From contig MU385720.1 in the NCBI GenBank assembly GCA_022497155.1, positions 868,001 through 932,000 on the forward strand: DNA of 64,000 nt. Reading direction: 5' to 3'. Origin of the DNA: Whalleya microplaca (taxonomy: Eukaryota > Ascomycota > Sordariomycetes > Xylariales > Xylariaceae). Shown here piece by piece: positions 12,903 through 25,848 of this stretch. The position numbers and the translations under genes were made by a program. The notes below the pieces were generated by a model. That model had not been told where the DNA came from. It did not search any database and saw only the letters and a program-made list of their open reading frames with translations. Position 1 is the stretch's first letter. Each line of letters starts with the position of its first letter.

Positions 12903-15900
12903 CGCGGCTATGAAACTGCTCTTCCTATGTTCACTTGACTCGGTGAAGAGAGGCTCTGAGGTCTGAACCCTTTTTTTCTCAAGCCCAGGGCAGGGTTACC
13001 CATCCCTATATGCCCAAACTTAGAAACAACGGGCATGGCTGAACGGCAAAATGTGGAGCACCTCTTCCCCAGAAAAGCAACAGAAGACAGTTAGAATTCC
13101 ATTAAATGTTACCTAAGTAGGTAATATACAGAGAGTACATGGCCAATGGCCTTGGTCGTTCATATTACTTCCGACAGACGCCATTGGTGCGAGACGCCGA
13201 TCATCGCCCTACCAATGGGAAAGGGGACTAGACCATTTGCCGAATGCCCAGCAAAGTCCCAATAGGGGCTAAATAGCGAAAAGCAGGCGCTCTGATTGGC
13301 GAGGTCTTTTGCGGAGTCGCTTAACAGATCAGTCACTTGATTTCTGCCGGGATCGAGTACATTAAAAACTAGGACACGCGTACGTGCAACGTAGAGACCT
13401 TTCATATCACGCAAAAGACTTCATTCGACACATTGCGCTGCCGGTCCGGGAACGCGGCACTCGAGACGCCGCTCCAGCGTGAGACCAAGGGTCTGTCTGA
13501 CTAAACAGCCGACGCTGATTCCGCCAAGTCGGATCTGGGGTTCGATGCAACCAGCCATTTGCTGCGACGTATCTCGACTTCGCCAATAAACCCACGCATT
13601 TTCCTGCCCCCCGTAATATAGATGTTCCCGGCAGTTGTCACCTGCCCAGCCTATAGTGCATGAGAATTTGAAATAAGTTGCGTGTGAGAAGTTTTCATGC
13701 AATAACTACATAAGTTGAGCAAGGGTTCGCACTTACTAGAGTCAACGTATTCATAATATTTTCGCTAAAGACTAGTAAAGGCGAAGAGGCAGCGGCAGTT
13801 AACGAAGATTCGAGTAAGCTTGACCTACAATAGTAATTCCGGAACAAAGACAAGCTCAAATTTTGCGTGCTCTTAATGATCTATTCATAACTCTGTAGTA
13901 TCATAGTCTTTTTGTGACTGCCATAAGCGTATAAAGACTCTAGAAATCCAATGTTTCGCTGTAGTTGAACCGTAGCCTGGCGGATTCACGTAAGACCTTG
14001 CCAGCCCCTTGAACTTCATGCTCGATATAGGTACAGTCAACATAGTTTTCCTTCTTTCCGTGAGATAGCTTCTATTTAAAGCGGTCGGCAGGCTACCGTT
14101 ATTGTACTACATGGATATGTGACTGGTTGGGACGAATATTGCTAGAAGGGGTCATCAGGGCGGTTTATCCGACTACATAGATCCGGCAGTGACGAGTGTT
14201 CTCGTCTCGGCATGAATGCCGCCTCTAGTCCGCAGGATGGACTGTGTTGGTAGAGCTATCCAGGTCGACTCATAAAATAATAATCAAAATTTACTACCCA
14301 AAACGCATCGAATTTATCCGAGAAGGCCTGTGATATATGTAAGGAACGCACTACCTAGCCCCTTCATAGCGATATTCGCGTTCATACTCACAATGCCAAA
14401 ACTCCAAGTGGATGAAATTTATTGCTATAGTATAATAAACGAGGAAGAATAATGATCAGAGCGTTAGATGCTGAAATAGACATAAGAACAGGCCGAGAGG
14501 GAGGAGGTGAAAGCAGAGGCAAGAGTTTGAAAAGATACTTACCATGACGGCTACTAACAATTACAACTCAACTACCTCTGTAGTCCATACTCTACAGCTA
14601 CATGCTAGTGAACAATCGATGGCCTAGAAAGTCGCACTGGAAGCTCATATTTACCCTATTCTTCGTGGAGCTTTGCTTATACAGTTCAATGATCCCAGCA
14701 TATAGTATCAACGTAAATTAAAAACATTACTCATTCCTGTCACGAGGACGTTTACTTCGGAGTTTATCATTTCTCTTAAAATAGTGTTGCAGTAGCTAAT
14801 GGCCTATCACGGACGAGACGATTATGGTAAGAATATGTTCCAATCTGTAGGGGGCCAATCGCCGGACCTGGCTGGCTGATAGGGAGGGCGAAACATGATC
14901 GACCCACCTCCTCAGGCTCGGATTGGCGTAGGTCTAAGTGGATACTGTGAGTATCGTAGGGGCTGTATCGTATTATTGTGATGCCATTAACCTTAGTACA
15001 TTGCGAGAGAACAATCAGATCAGCCTAGATGATTGGATGGGTCCCACTTTGATTCATATAACCTGGCAAGACTTGAGCCTCCCTTTTATCATACCAGTCG
15101 TTTTTTCTCTCGCAAAATTCATCTGTTTATAGTGTCTGTCCACTGTCCAGTGAGGACTTTTATCAATTGGCTAGAATTAACTGGATTCATTTGTTACTTT
15201 TCTTCTTCTACATACAGTATACAGAGATACACAGCAGACAGTGTCAATAGGAACTCCCTTGAGCAGCTAGAAGCCCAGCACATTGTGCTAGTAGTTGACA
15301 GAGACGTGATAACTACCGCGTATGGGATTTGGTGAACATGCCACTAAAATCATCGAGTCCGGAATATGGGGACACTCAGTATGATAAACAAGGCATTAAG
15401 GTGTAGAAATATACAAATGTCAGAACAAGTATTAAAATATATACAGGCTCTGGATATCATAATAGTTATTGTTAGGGGAGTATGATAAAGTCTTTCGGGG
15501 CGTAACTTCGACTATATAGCTACAGGTTATGGACGTATAATTAGCTACTTAAACTGCAGCCGCCCTATTTTCCGACAGCGAGGTAATGTATTTGAAGGCA
15601 CAAGGACTTACCATGTTTCCCGGGCAATTATCAACACTATACTTAATGCGATACCTGCTCTTAGATTTGTTTAGGAAATGAGTAAGTTCGGCTAGGGTTT
15701 TATGGACTAATCTCTTAGGACCTTAATGCGGTAAAAAGTGTGACTATAATGGAGTGCATAGATGGAGGCGTGGAAAGAAATGAGATTTTAATACTTAGGG
15801 AACTAGAAGGTTTGGCAAATATCTAAAGGGTGCTAAGGGCTACGAGGATAAAGTTGTAAAAGATACTACTAGGGGAAAGTTGTAATCAACTGAGACCTCA

Positions 15901-16642
15901 TATTGAATTGAAAAAGGGTTAGCACGCAGTATTCTATTATACGTGTTCTCGTGTACGGTACATACAGTGATCTTTGATCCACGAGAGGCTCATTGAATTG
16001 AATTGATTACAACTCTGTACTAGGAAGGGGAACGAGGAAGTGTCAAGAAAGGACTTGGGAAAAGAAGCAAGTCTATCGCCTAAGGCACATTGAGAAAGAT
16101 TAGAACCATCAATTTCTAACATTACATTGTATGATCAAGTTGGTTTAGGTACTTTACTTAGCCTATAAGGCGTGGGTTTGAATCCCATGGCAAACCAACT
16201 TTGACCATGGCTCTACGTCCATGCCAACACTAGGGAGAACGTACAAGTAGACATTGTGCACCATGACGCAGCCGATGTTGGTGGAAATTTCTTGGTTCCT
16301 TTTTTCAAATAATTCGACGGTACATCTTCAGTTATCTTCACTGTTGTGGTGATAGATAATATGGGTAATTACGTGACCTGCGAGTGAATTGCATATGTAC
16401 TTGTGCGATATGTGAACTGCGAGTGAACTATAAATGTACCTATAAATACAGGTGATTGCCAAACCAGCATGGTAAATTACTGGTCTTTCCTTGGACCGTT
16501 TATTACATTTTCTCAGCGGGATGTCAACGGCACAACTCATTCTTGCCCACCCACAATCTAACCAAATTCCATTCCCTCCCGCCACTATCATTATTACAAC
16601 TCTCACCTATTCTCTCTCGTGTGCACGTCAGCACTCGCCATC
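12903..16642. other. Long intergenic region, no confident gene
   Basis: 3.7 kb, mostly AT-rich. Minus-strand frames at 13160-13702 are open but match no family I know, and alternative splicing of them gives nothing better. A tRNA-like element lies at 16139-16199. The last 100 bases are pyrimidine-rich and look like the leader of the next gene. Confidence 0.5.
16139..16199 (+). other. Degenerate tRNA-like element
   Basis: The ends form a perfect 8-bp inverted pair (GTTGGTTT / AAACCAAC). A good T-arm (GTGGG, loop TTTGAAT, CCCAT) sits before the 3' end, and a small hairpin GCC-TATAA-GGC precedes it. The total is only 61 nt, the D-arm is missing and the gap between T-arm and acceptor is too long, so it is not a functional nuclear tRNA as it stands. 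Confidence 0.3.
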
Positions 16643-17371
16643 ATGCCGAGAATCCTTCTCATCGACCTTCTGCCCAAAGCGGGCTTGAGATTCCTACACA
16701 AACCCAGTGTCCATAAGCAACGAGAGCGTGATCGTGTCGTCTACAATGCGCTCAAGGATAAAGGGATCATCAACGACCTTTCCAATGCCACGGTTAAACA
16801 CACCAAAATCTACCTCCAGGAAACCCTGGTCAATACGTTCACCAGGGCGGTCATCGAGAGACTGCTGCGAAAGGCGCGGACCGGAGTCACCGACGAGCAG
16901 GGTTTCTACAGCTTCTTCGCCGAGCTGCAAGGGCGCGTACAGTGGGCGAAAGACATGCCCAAGGCCGCCTTCATCGAGTTCATCTTCCGCCTGGCCGAGG
17001 CTCGCCTGGAGTTTAAGCGCAACCCCTATACGTCGGTCAAGGAACCCTGCGACCTCGCCAAGGCCATCGATCTCTTCTTGGAGGATGTAGGAGACAACTG
17101 GTCCAAAATGGTAAGTGACTCTATAAACAAAGTGTTCTTATATATCAATTTGCCTATCTATAGCAGTCCTTGCTGACATGTTTATTCATAGACCGTTGGC
17201 TTCAAGTTCTTTATGCAGCAAGATGGCCAAGACAAGGAGGATGCAGAGAAAGAGAAGGAGGGCGACAAGGATAAGCCCATGGTGGACGTCAGCAGCCTCG
17301 GTGAAGCCCTCGATGAGGTGGCCGAGGGAGCAAATGATACGGCGGGAACGACTCCCATGGACCTAGACTAG
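16643..17371 (+). CDS. Unknown helical protein with acidic lysine-rich tail
   Basis: Two exons, 16643-17110 and 17192-17371 (GTAAGT donor, CATAG acceptor), give 215 residues. I do not recognise a family. The body is predicted helical and positively charged near the start. After about residue 160 comes a hydrophilic stretch rich in Asp, Glu and Lys, and the protein ends in PMDLD. The N-terminal hydrophobic patch MPRILLIDLLP is short and not a clear signal peptide. An upstream in-frame ATG at 16619 would add eight residues. Strong codon bias toward G/C third positions and a clean intron argue that it is a real gene. Confidence 0.6.
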
Positions 17372-18115
17372 GTCATGAGATTGCGTACAGAGCTACAGCA
17401 ATTAATACTATGAATTCCACGTAATAGTCCCAAGGACCGCATCATACAACTTAAACCAAGTGACCTACGTGATGATATTTGTCACAAAGTGATCGGCGTT
17501 GTGGTATATAAGCTAATACTAGATATTCGAGTGTCACCTTGGATATAAGATATCCTTTTGTGGTGGAGGGGTCCAGCAACGGGCATTGACTAGTGGGGTG
17601 TTAGCTACTAGAGCTTCAGTTCGTCACAATATTCCGGCAGTCGTCGTTAACTTTCTACATGAAACTGTAACACCATAGAGAAATTAAGGCAATTGCCTAG
17701 ACTTAATCTAGCCAGATGCTAATTCACACGTCCTGGATTATGGAGTAAGTAATAGGAATGGCTGATATAGATATATTTAGTAATGTTTCAATAGTTCCGA
17801 ACTATACAGCTTTACTCCCACAGTAAAACATCTATATATGCTAGTCTTAAAGCCTTAATTTTACAAGCCTGGTATCCATTTTTTAGTAGAAGTTCGCGGG
17901 CATTGAGATAAGAGAGCAACACATGATTGTTGCATGGCTAGCAGTATAAATCAGTTAAGATAACTTCTAGGCGCACAACTAAGTTTATAGCAGTTCCAGG
18001 AACTGGAATGCAGTACAAATAACTACTGTGAAGTAGAAGGGGGTGTATGAAGTGCAGGTAAGTACAATTATACAATGCCTTGGTGTAAGTTATATATATT
18101 AAAGGTGATCTCTTT
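17372..18115. other. Intergenic, AT-rich
   Basis: Nothing beyond short frames. It leads into the first LTR nest. Confidence 0.45.
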
Positions 18116-18231
18116 TGTTGAATTGAGGGTCAAGGACTGGTAGTAGCCTTATGTATATAACAGGCCATCTGCCACTCTAGAATAGCTGAACCTCAAGTCA
18201 ATCTAAGCCTCATTGACCCTGTATTTCAACA
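18116..18231 (+). mobile_element. Solo LTR-like element, family A, copy 1
   Basis: 116 bp beginning TGTTGAA and ending TTCAACA. It is flanked by a perfect 5-bp duplication TCTTT (18111-18115 and 18232-18236). The same sequence recurs at 42260, 44181 and 52039. TG...CA ends, a 5-bp target duplication and no internal region indicate a solo LTR or a miniature LTR element. Confidence 0.8.
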
Positions 18232-18455
18232 TCTTTCACTGTCGGTTGGTGAAAGAAACACTATAAGTACGGGCTTAGCCCGAGCTAAATTAAAGTGCTG
18301 CGTAATAATAAAGACATCTCGACCGAGTGCCCGTATAACCAAGTTACTAAATAATGGTATCGTTGCTCGACAAATGATGTGCATAAGCTTTCCCCCCCGC
18401 CCAAAAAAGAAAACCTAAAAGGAATGAAAGAAAGAAAGAAACCAATCAGAAAAGA

Positions 18456-18648
18456 TGTCACGATAATAAGGGTATTAAAGATCTCTTTTAAGCCTATGGA
18501 TCTCGGAGCAATATTACTCCGAGATCCATAGGCTTAAAAGAGATCTTCTGTAACTAGAAGATCCTTCGGATCTTAGATCTTTACACAATTTTACTAAAGT
18601 GATCACGGCAGCACCTAAATGATCTTTGCACACACTGTAACTGTGATA
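18456..18648 (+). mobile_element. Solo LTR-like element, family C, copy 1
   Basis: 193 bp beginning TGTCACGATAAT and ending CTGTGATA, flanked by a perfect 5-bp duplication AAAGA (18451-18455 and 18649-18653). Related copies lie at 46764-46970 and 52659-52808 in the other orientation. Confidence 0.8.
18478..18547. repeat. 31-bp perfect inverted repeat inside LTR-C copy 1
   Basis: Arms 18478-18508 and 18517-18547 are exact reverse complements around an 8-nt loop (CAATATTA). A second small hairpin, AAGATC-CTTCG-GATCTT, follows. The copy at 46764 keeps a shorter version and the copy at 52659 lacks it. Confidence 0.85.
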
Positions 18649-18829
18649 AAAGACCAAATGGATATAGTGGCACACTCTCTATTAGGCGACTTAACCCCTT
18701 GAATCCACAACAGCATAGCTCCTACATTAGAGTTCCACGTCAAGTAGAACATTCAAGACTCAGACTGGTGGTGGCAAGTAAGCAACAAGCATAGCTAGAT
18801 GGGGGCGGGATTAGTCTGACAACACTATA

Positions 18830-18991
18830 TGTTAAGATACGCCCTATAGGGCTGAGTGGTGGTACGGGCTTACGTATGGCCGACCGACTATACATAGATA
18901 TATATATATATATAAGGTAGCTTCGCCACCTTCCTATAGCTTCACCTTGCACTAATCAAGTCACTATACTCCTCATTACTTTGTATTGACA
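18830..18991 (+). mobile_element. Solo LTR-like element, family B, copy 1
   Basis: 162 bp from TGTTAAGATACG to ATTGACA with a perfect 5-bp duplication CTATA (18825-18829 and 18992-18996). It contains a (TA)n run and a GGTAGCTTCGCCACC hairpin. Copies lie at 47242 and 52060. Confidence 0.8.
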
Positions 18992-19648
18992 CTATATCCC
19001 TTGCAAACCTACCACTTAGACATCTCGAGGAATACTACACTCGCTACAGCATTTTATTTGCTAACCCACAAGTAGAAGCGGAGGCACACGAGAAATCACG
19101 AGTGAATGAAAGCCACCAACAAACGTCACCCCCAGGTGAAGTTGCTAGGAAACAACAGCATAAAGCCACGATCCCGCAGCAATCCAGCCACGGAAAGGTT
19201 ACACCAAGTCATACCCCCTCCGACCTATAACCTCAATATCAATGGCATTCGTCAGGGAAAGCCCGGTCAAAGTTGAACAAACAGTCTACAAGAAGCCCAA
19301 ATGCATTTGACATCCAAAAACCAAGCACCCTAACATTTGAATTCTCCACCTCTAGTAAGTTAAGTTTTAATCAAAACAAGCCAAGTAAGTGGCCGCAGAG
19401 CAGGGTATCAGTACATATACACAACACGCCCCAGTTCATGACCTCGTTGTTTCGTTTCCATCTCTCATTCATTCCCATGCCCCCTTAGCCAGCCAGTTAA
19501 TGACCCAGCGCCCAAATGCCATCGAAGCGGGAGGACGCGTCCTAAGCCAGGCCGTAATACATTCATTCCCCACCTGGGGTGTTTAAACATCAATATATGT
19601 ATGTGCAGAGCGAGTATATACCGGCTTACTCCGCCCCGTCCCGCTCCT
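18992..19648. other. Intergenic, 3' flank of the Zn2Cys6 gene
   Basis: No gene or repeat recognised. Confidence 0.45.
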
Positions 19649-22600
19649 TTAGATCCCGCCCATAAACCCAGGGCGCCCAATAGTGAGTCCGTTATCCATC
19701 CAGTTCTGCCAGTTGAAGTCCTCCTCGGCGTCCATGTTGACGTCCGGGTCGTCGGCGAGCGGCGTGGCGTTCATGGCCGCCGCCTGGGTCGAGGCCCCGG
19801 TTCCCCAGCCGTCCGACCACAGCCACGGAGGCGGGTTGTCCTCGACGAAGGGCTGCGTCGATGGTCCGTTGGGGTTCGGTGCCACTGCTGCTGTCTGGGC
19901 CGTCGGGTACGCCTCGGCGCCGGTGGTGCTGAATGTTTCGATTGGTAGCCCGTGTGCTTGTTTGGGCCCACCCTGGGCCGATGGTTGGAAGTACCCGTCT
20001 CCTAGGAGGGCCTGTCGAGCGATGTCGAAGGAGTTGCCTTGGAATGCAACTGAGAATAAGTCCTGCGCGTTGAATTCTTGTTGCGACATTACGTGGTCGA
20101 GGTAATTCATGTCATTATGTACTATGTTGGCGTCTGGCGGCTGCTGGGTCACTGGGTTCTCCTTTTGTGGGTCAGTGTTTGTAATACTTGGCACGTGAGT
20201 AGGCTTCTCGGGCCCCTTCGTTCCAACGAGCCTACGCCACTGCTCCTGAGCAAGGGCGCTGCGTACGGAGCTGGGCAAGTGTTGGAAGCTGGCTGGCGGA
20301 ACTTTATTCCGATCAGCGATATCTAATTGCTGGGCAGCTTCGGGATGAGCCCTTAGTCGCGCGACCTCGTCGTTCCTGTGCCGTCTTGCCTTCAATAACA
20401 GCTTACGCAGCGGTACCCAGACACCCGGCTTGGTACGCTCAGCCAAGTCAGGAGCCTCGAAGGTTTGATTGAGGACAATGAAGGCGCGCTCGACCGACGC
20501 TGTCCAAGGCCGGCGACACAACTCTATTAAGAGGTACGCCACAGCGTGCCATTGTGTATATGTTTGGAAAAGCCAGCGCCATTGCCGACATTTAGGCTCC
20601 GTATTTAAAACCTTGGTGTATTCGACGACCTCGACGGAAGCCATGAATAGACGATCTCGTACGTCCTGGGAGAGTTCCATCGCCGAGGAACTCATCAGCA
20701 TCGGCTGGTAGGTGATTAAGCTCATTTTAGCCATGATGAGTCGGGCAATTGTAGCTGCGACCCAGTGAAGTAAATCGGTCTCCTTATCTCCACATGCCTT
20801 GAGATATTTCTCTTCAATATGTTCGTACATGTTCATGAGCATCGTCTCCCGCTGCTCTAATGTGCACTGAGAATCCCTAGGACACGGTGCTATTCCATTT
20901 GTCGCGGAGTGCATTCTTCTAGTCAATGAGCAGATTTCATAGCGTATGAGACAAAAGGTCATATCAGTCGTGCCATTTCGCTCCTCCGGCATCTCAGTCA
21001 TCTCAGGACTTATGTCGACGTCGTTGACGTTCATTGGAAATTTCGTATCATATGTCCGCTCCGCAATTGTCAGCTCAGTGCCCTGGTCCTCCGCTGATCG
21101 AAGGTCGAGGATGCAAATCGACCACCACATGCGACGGCGCATCTCGACATCGAAGGGACTCATGTCATCAAAGTTCGATCCGTCTCGATGTAAACCAAGC
21201 GACTGCCCGATTCGAATTGCAAGGCCGGTGAGGGTCCAAGCAAACCTTGTATCATCATACCGCCGAACGAGGAAGAGGAATAGGACGAATGCTTGCACAG
21301 TAATCAACTCCGACGTAACAAGGAAATCCGCCTTTGCGAGGGCCTGCTCTGTGGCGAAACGATACTTGTTGATTAGCTGCGCTTTCTCAGCGCCAAAATT
21401 CATCTTGACCTATATGAACGTATCAATACACATATGCAAGATTATTCCCGGTGAAGTACATACCTCGGCATCTTCCATTGAAGTAATGGCAGCATAATAG
21501 ATCGAGAACATGAGGGCCTCTAAGCCCGGTGAAATATCCTTCATATTGCTCCTCAGCTCGCGGATGATCTTGTTCATAGTTGGTACATGTAATATTTTCA
21601 CTAATGGGTCTACATTCTCCAGGTAGACTTGCCAGATGAATGGTATTTGGGAAGGGAGAGGGTGCAACTCCCGTAGATCAACATTGGAAGAACTATATCC
21701 TAACACGAAGCCGTGATGATCGGCACCGTCTAAATATTGGTTGACTGTGTCAGGAGTACTGCCGTTATCAGAATCCTCAGAGTCCTCGTCTGTGAGCCTC
21801 TCAGTTTCGGCTCGGAGTTGATTGATCTGTCCAGTGTCGTCAAACACGTCAGTACCGAGACAAACTGAAACACATCCCTTGGGTCTCAGGAAGACACATA
21901 CCTCATCATTCACCTTGGACCAAAATGCACTGCTAACATAGCGCGTTTTCCCTTTCTCGTTTAATACCAATCTTCCAAAGTCTTTATGTACTTCTCCACC
22001 AGGGCTTCTCAACGGCGCGTTGCTCGAGTCGCTTATTGAGGTACGGATGGGCCTCGGAGGCTCTGCGGGCGGGTAGCCACCGGGAAGATTCTCGCTATAC
22101 AGTATTGCACTCGGTTTCCTTCGCTCCTGGCCTTGCGAGTTGTCCACCGTCGTCTCGGGCGATCCGCCTCCGCTACCCGAGGGGTGCCTTGTCTCGAATT
22201 CGATCTGTCCACTCAAGTCCTCGACTATGCCCTCCAGCTTCCGCAGGCGCTTCATGAGCTCGATCTCGCGCTCGCTCGTCTGTTTCGGCGGGGCGTTCGG
22301 GTCTTTGACGCGTGGCCGCCGAGGCGCCCGTCCTGGCGCTGGGAAAACGCATTTTATCTGCGCCTTGCGGCAATTCCCGCATGGCATATATTTGTCGCAT
22401 CTGACCTTCCTACGGCGACATGTTACGCAACTTCGGGGGTTCAATATCGAAGAAGGGGTAGTAGAGGGATCGAGGGTGATCGGGCCAACCGAGGTGGCGG
22501 GTTGAGGCGGACCGCTCGTGGAGGTAGTCGAGGTCGTGTTCGAGAAGGTGTTAGGATCCTGCGGCGTCGACCCCGCGGGCGAGGTGGTCGAGTGTTCGTT

Positions 22601-22672
22601 CGGCGACACGCCGGAATTCGATTCCATCGGAGAAGAGTTGTCTTGGACAGTAGCAGATGAGGCACTAGCCAT
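19649..22672 (-). CDS. Zn2Cys6 transcription factor with fungal-specific TF domain
   Basis: Three exons, 22672-21902, 21826-21464 and 21409-19649, give 964 residues. After a Ser/Thr/Pro-rich start, the binuclear zinc cluster reads CVTCRRRKVRC then CGNCRKAQIKC (spacing 2-6-5-2-6, about residues 82-108). A leucine-rich coiled segment (MKRLRKLEGIVEDL) follows, as expected for dimerisation. The middle-homology region includes PFIWQVYLENVDPLVKILH and RRRMWWSICILDLRSAEDQG. The C-terminal 250 residues are low-complexity and acidic, likely an activation region. Intron 1 is 75 nt and in frame, but GTATGT...ACAG ends and loss of homology inside it support removal. The target genes are unknown; it stands alone between two long intergenic regions. 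Confidence 0.9.
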
Positions 22673-25600
22673 TGTAGGGAGGACCCGCGGGAGGATGCTC
22701 CGGCTCTATCGCAGGCTCATACGGACAGAGTGAGGTCACTTCAGATCAGCGAGATTTCGGAGTTTTCCTTTCCCGGCCAACAGCAATTGGTCTCCTTTGT
22801 AAGCTTTGCACGCGATAGATCGTCAGAGGAATGTGATATATGACAGCAATCAATGCTCAGGCAGTCCAGGGTTTCATGAACATGAAGTCTTGTTGATTGC
22901 GAGCTGGAGGTTGAGATTTCTGGCAAGGCTGACTAATGTAAGAAGGTTGGCGTTTGTAGGTTCGATGGGCGATATTATTAATTTATTATTAGAAAGTCCC
23001 AATGTTGGCGTGCACGTTTTGGCACCAGACACTTTGGGCCCGACTTGTGCTGTTACGCCTGGCCCTGGGCCATTGACTCACATGGACAGGATGACGTGGG
23101 TCTCGCTAAAGACATCAATAGATCATACATCATACATCCATGATGTATTTATGTATAGTAAGAATAATGTAATGCGCAGACGGGAAGTTACGACTAAACA
23201 GAGTTGCGCCAGATATCCAGCCCCGAGTCAGCCATGATGGTCTTCGAGGTAGTCGAGGTAGCCACGATCGTCTTTTCAAAACAGGCAATCTTTCAGATTG
23301 GGGGTGGGAAGTAGCTCCGCTAGGTACGGCTCGGACGACGACATAACGAAGAGTTATTTCCGTGAGATTTCAATCCACCCGCAGCTTCCCGGACGACGTG
23401 GGACCCTACCTAGGTAGGCAGGGTAGGGTGTGTGATCCTCTACGCCGCTTCCATGGCTTAAATCCGAGTTCGGTGTCGGAATCGGGGTTCGGGACACATT
23501 CGAACCGTCTCCGTCCATAAATACCTTAGGATCACTTACACGTACGTAAGTATTCATTTTAATCAACCAGCCAGCCTTGCAAGAAAGACCACAACTACCA
23601 AGTGAGGTAGTTCTACTACCTATGGATCAAGTTAGTCCTCAAGACAATCAAGGAAATTCGAGGACCTTCACCCAATCCCACATCCCGTCCCGCCGTGGTC
23701 GGAGTCAGTTTGGAGCACGAGACACAAATCTATAGGTCAATCCCGCCCGCCGTCGAGGCACCGTGGCATTGCAGCTCGGGGGTGAGTAATAATGTGTGTG
23801 TTCCAACTATCGGCATATGGTGGCTCCCCTCACAGCCCTATGTACTTGCATCCTTCAACCGCAACTGGCCGAAGTTATTAAGGTTATGTATGCAGCAATC
23901 CCTATGTCATCATCCAGGTGACACACTACCTACATTACAATAGGGCGCGCACTAGCAAGGTAAAGCAACTCAACTAATAGCTGACAGTATAGCACAGTTG
24001 GCTACAGGTATACCACTTGTTCTAGAACATTGGACAAGAAAGATCAGATAAGATCTGTCAACCATCAGACAGCTGCCAATTTTCATCGAAGAAGGTTCAC
24101 GTATTACTCAGCTGCGGTTCATTCCGCTGTTTGTTCCGCTGTTTGTTCCGCTGTCCTCGACCCATTGACCAATTACGTGCCATCGCTGATCAGTAAGATG
24201 GCTATGGCCATACCTACTTTATACCCACGACAATACGCGCGGCAGTCACCACCGCTACGGGACCGACTGAAGTTATGAAATCCGGGACGTACCGTTGCCG
24301 ATACTCACCGCAAAAAGGTCACGCCCAGATTTAGGCATCAACCGGGCTGGTTCACTGTTGCCCTAATGGTGCTTGCAGCCACCACCCGTCCAGGTCAATC
24401 CCCCATGTATCACGTTCCCGCGATTCCATGGCAATCGAGCGCATTGGCACGATCGGCCAAGTCGGCTACCTATCCAATTGGAACTCATATTGCGACTCCT
24501 TGCATGGGTGATCGCGGGAGACCCATCCCGGGCAGCTCGGGCTCGTATGCCGAGTACACCGGGGTAGCAGCCAGCCAGGGTGTCGGCCTGGGGTTCGTTT
24601 CGATCGCCTGTGGTACGCCTGCGTGTTGGAGACGACATGCGTAATGCTCAACCGACACCGCTAATCCCTCTCCATCCGTGCCGTGGCTGTGCTTCCGGAG
24701 ATTGCTCCAGACAGCGCGGGGTTCTCTAAAATACTGGAATAGACTCGAGGCCAGGCGAGAGGTTTCTTGGTCGGAGTAACAGTAGTTCAGTTGGGTTTGC
24801 GCTCAATAACTCGCATCGGGGAAGCACCCCGAATCCTCCAGTTTGAGCAGATAATGCGCGACAGTGGTTCTCACGAAGTCTTTATTAATGGTGCAGATAT
24901 CGAATATGATGTGGCGCAGAGCATGAAGGTCGGCTTTGATAGAGTTCGTGATCTAATCGGCACGACAAGGACGAAATATTCAAGTGTACCGTGTCCTAGG
25001 GAGTGATATGCGTGAGATTATTAAGTAGTTAAGGTACCTAATAACAACAATTGAGTTATTCGAGCTTAGTAAATAATTATTATCTACCAAAGACTCTCTT
25101 TCGGAAGTAAAAGCTGTATACGGATGTAGTAGATTCTAATCTATTAAATATGAATATAGGCAGAATATGGAAATAGGTATAACATAACGTTATATAGTTT
25201 ACAGGAATGTAGCTCATGCAACCTTCAGAATCCTGGGACATGTTGACATGCTCCAATAGAGAATGAGTCTACGTGCCATCACTATACTTTTAGTTATGCG
25301 CAGTTCCTTCTATTCAATTCCATAGAAGTTCTCCGTTTACATTTCCTCTAGGAACAACAACGGGCACAGGATTGGAATAATGAAACTTCTATGGATCTAA
25401 GGCCAGTGATGGAGATAAAACTCTGAGATTGGCTATCTTTATAGACATGTATGAGAGACTGTGACAGACATCAATGTGTCTAATGAGTTATATAACTCTT
25501 GTATTACTAATATTAAGATGAGTATCTTAGGCATTGAAAAATAGTCATGGACTAAGAATGAGAAGCATTGAGGCATTAAGTAATCAATCGTATCGTTGGT

Positions 25601-25848
25601 TCTCTTTTCGATATGCCTCGGCTGTTTTCCATTTTTCCAGCAAGTAGGATAAAATCTAGTGCGTTTGAGGCTACCTATGCCGCTAGCCAACCCATAGCTC
25701 ATGATCAAGTGTATCATTCCACGAATCATGTGGGTCGCAACGAATTTTATGCGATAATGATGTAAACATATTAAATGCAACCTTTCGACCAGAAGGGCTT
25801 CTTCGTGACACCACTGTCCCGCCATACCTACATATCAACCAATTCAAC
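22673..25848. other. Long intergenic region
   Basis: 3.2 kb between divergent genes (regulator to the left, reductase to the right). A GC-rich stretch near 24360-24650 is open on both strands (about 92 codons each), but neither frame resembles a known protein. A short tandem repeat lies at 24122-24154. Nothing else is evident. Confidence 0.5.
24122..24154. repeat. Tandem repeat, unit TTCCGCTGTTTG
   Basis: Two full 12-bp units and a third partial one in direct succession. Confidence 0.8.

Noticed and set aside
13160..13702. Minus-strand frames of 84-94 codons upstream of tyrosinase
   Set aside because: No recognisable family; splicing MNTLTL (13756) to a downstream frame gives about 55 residues with no support.
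18508..18517. Hairpin top reads CAATATTAC, like the NANTATTAC origin nonamer of circular Rep-encoding ssDNA viruses
   Set aside because: It sits in a repeat with TG...CA ends and a 5-bp target duplication, the sister copy at 46764 does not keep the nonamer, and no Rep gene is nearby. Coincidence is more likely.
24363..24644. Overlapping open frames of about 92 codons on both strands
   Set aside because: Both are explained by local GC richness, which lowers stop frequency. Neither looks like a known protein.
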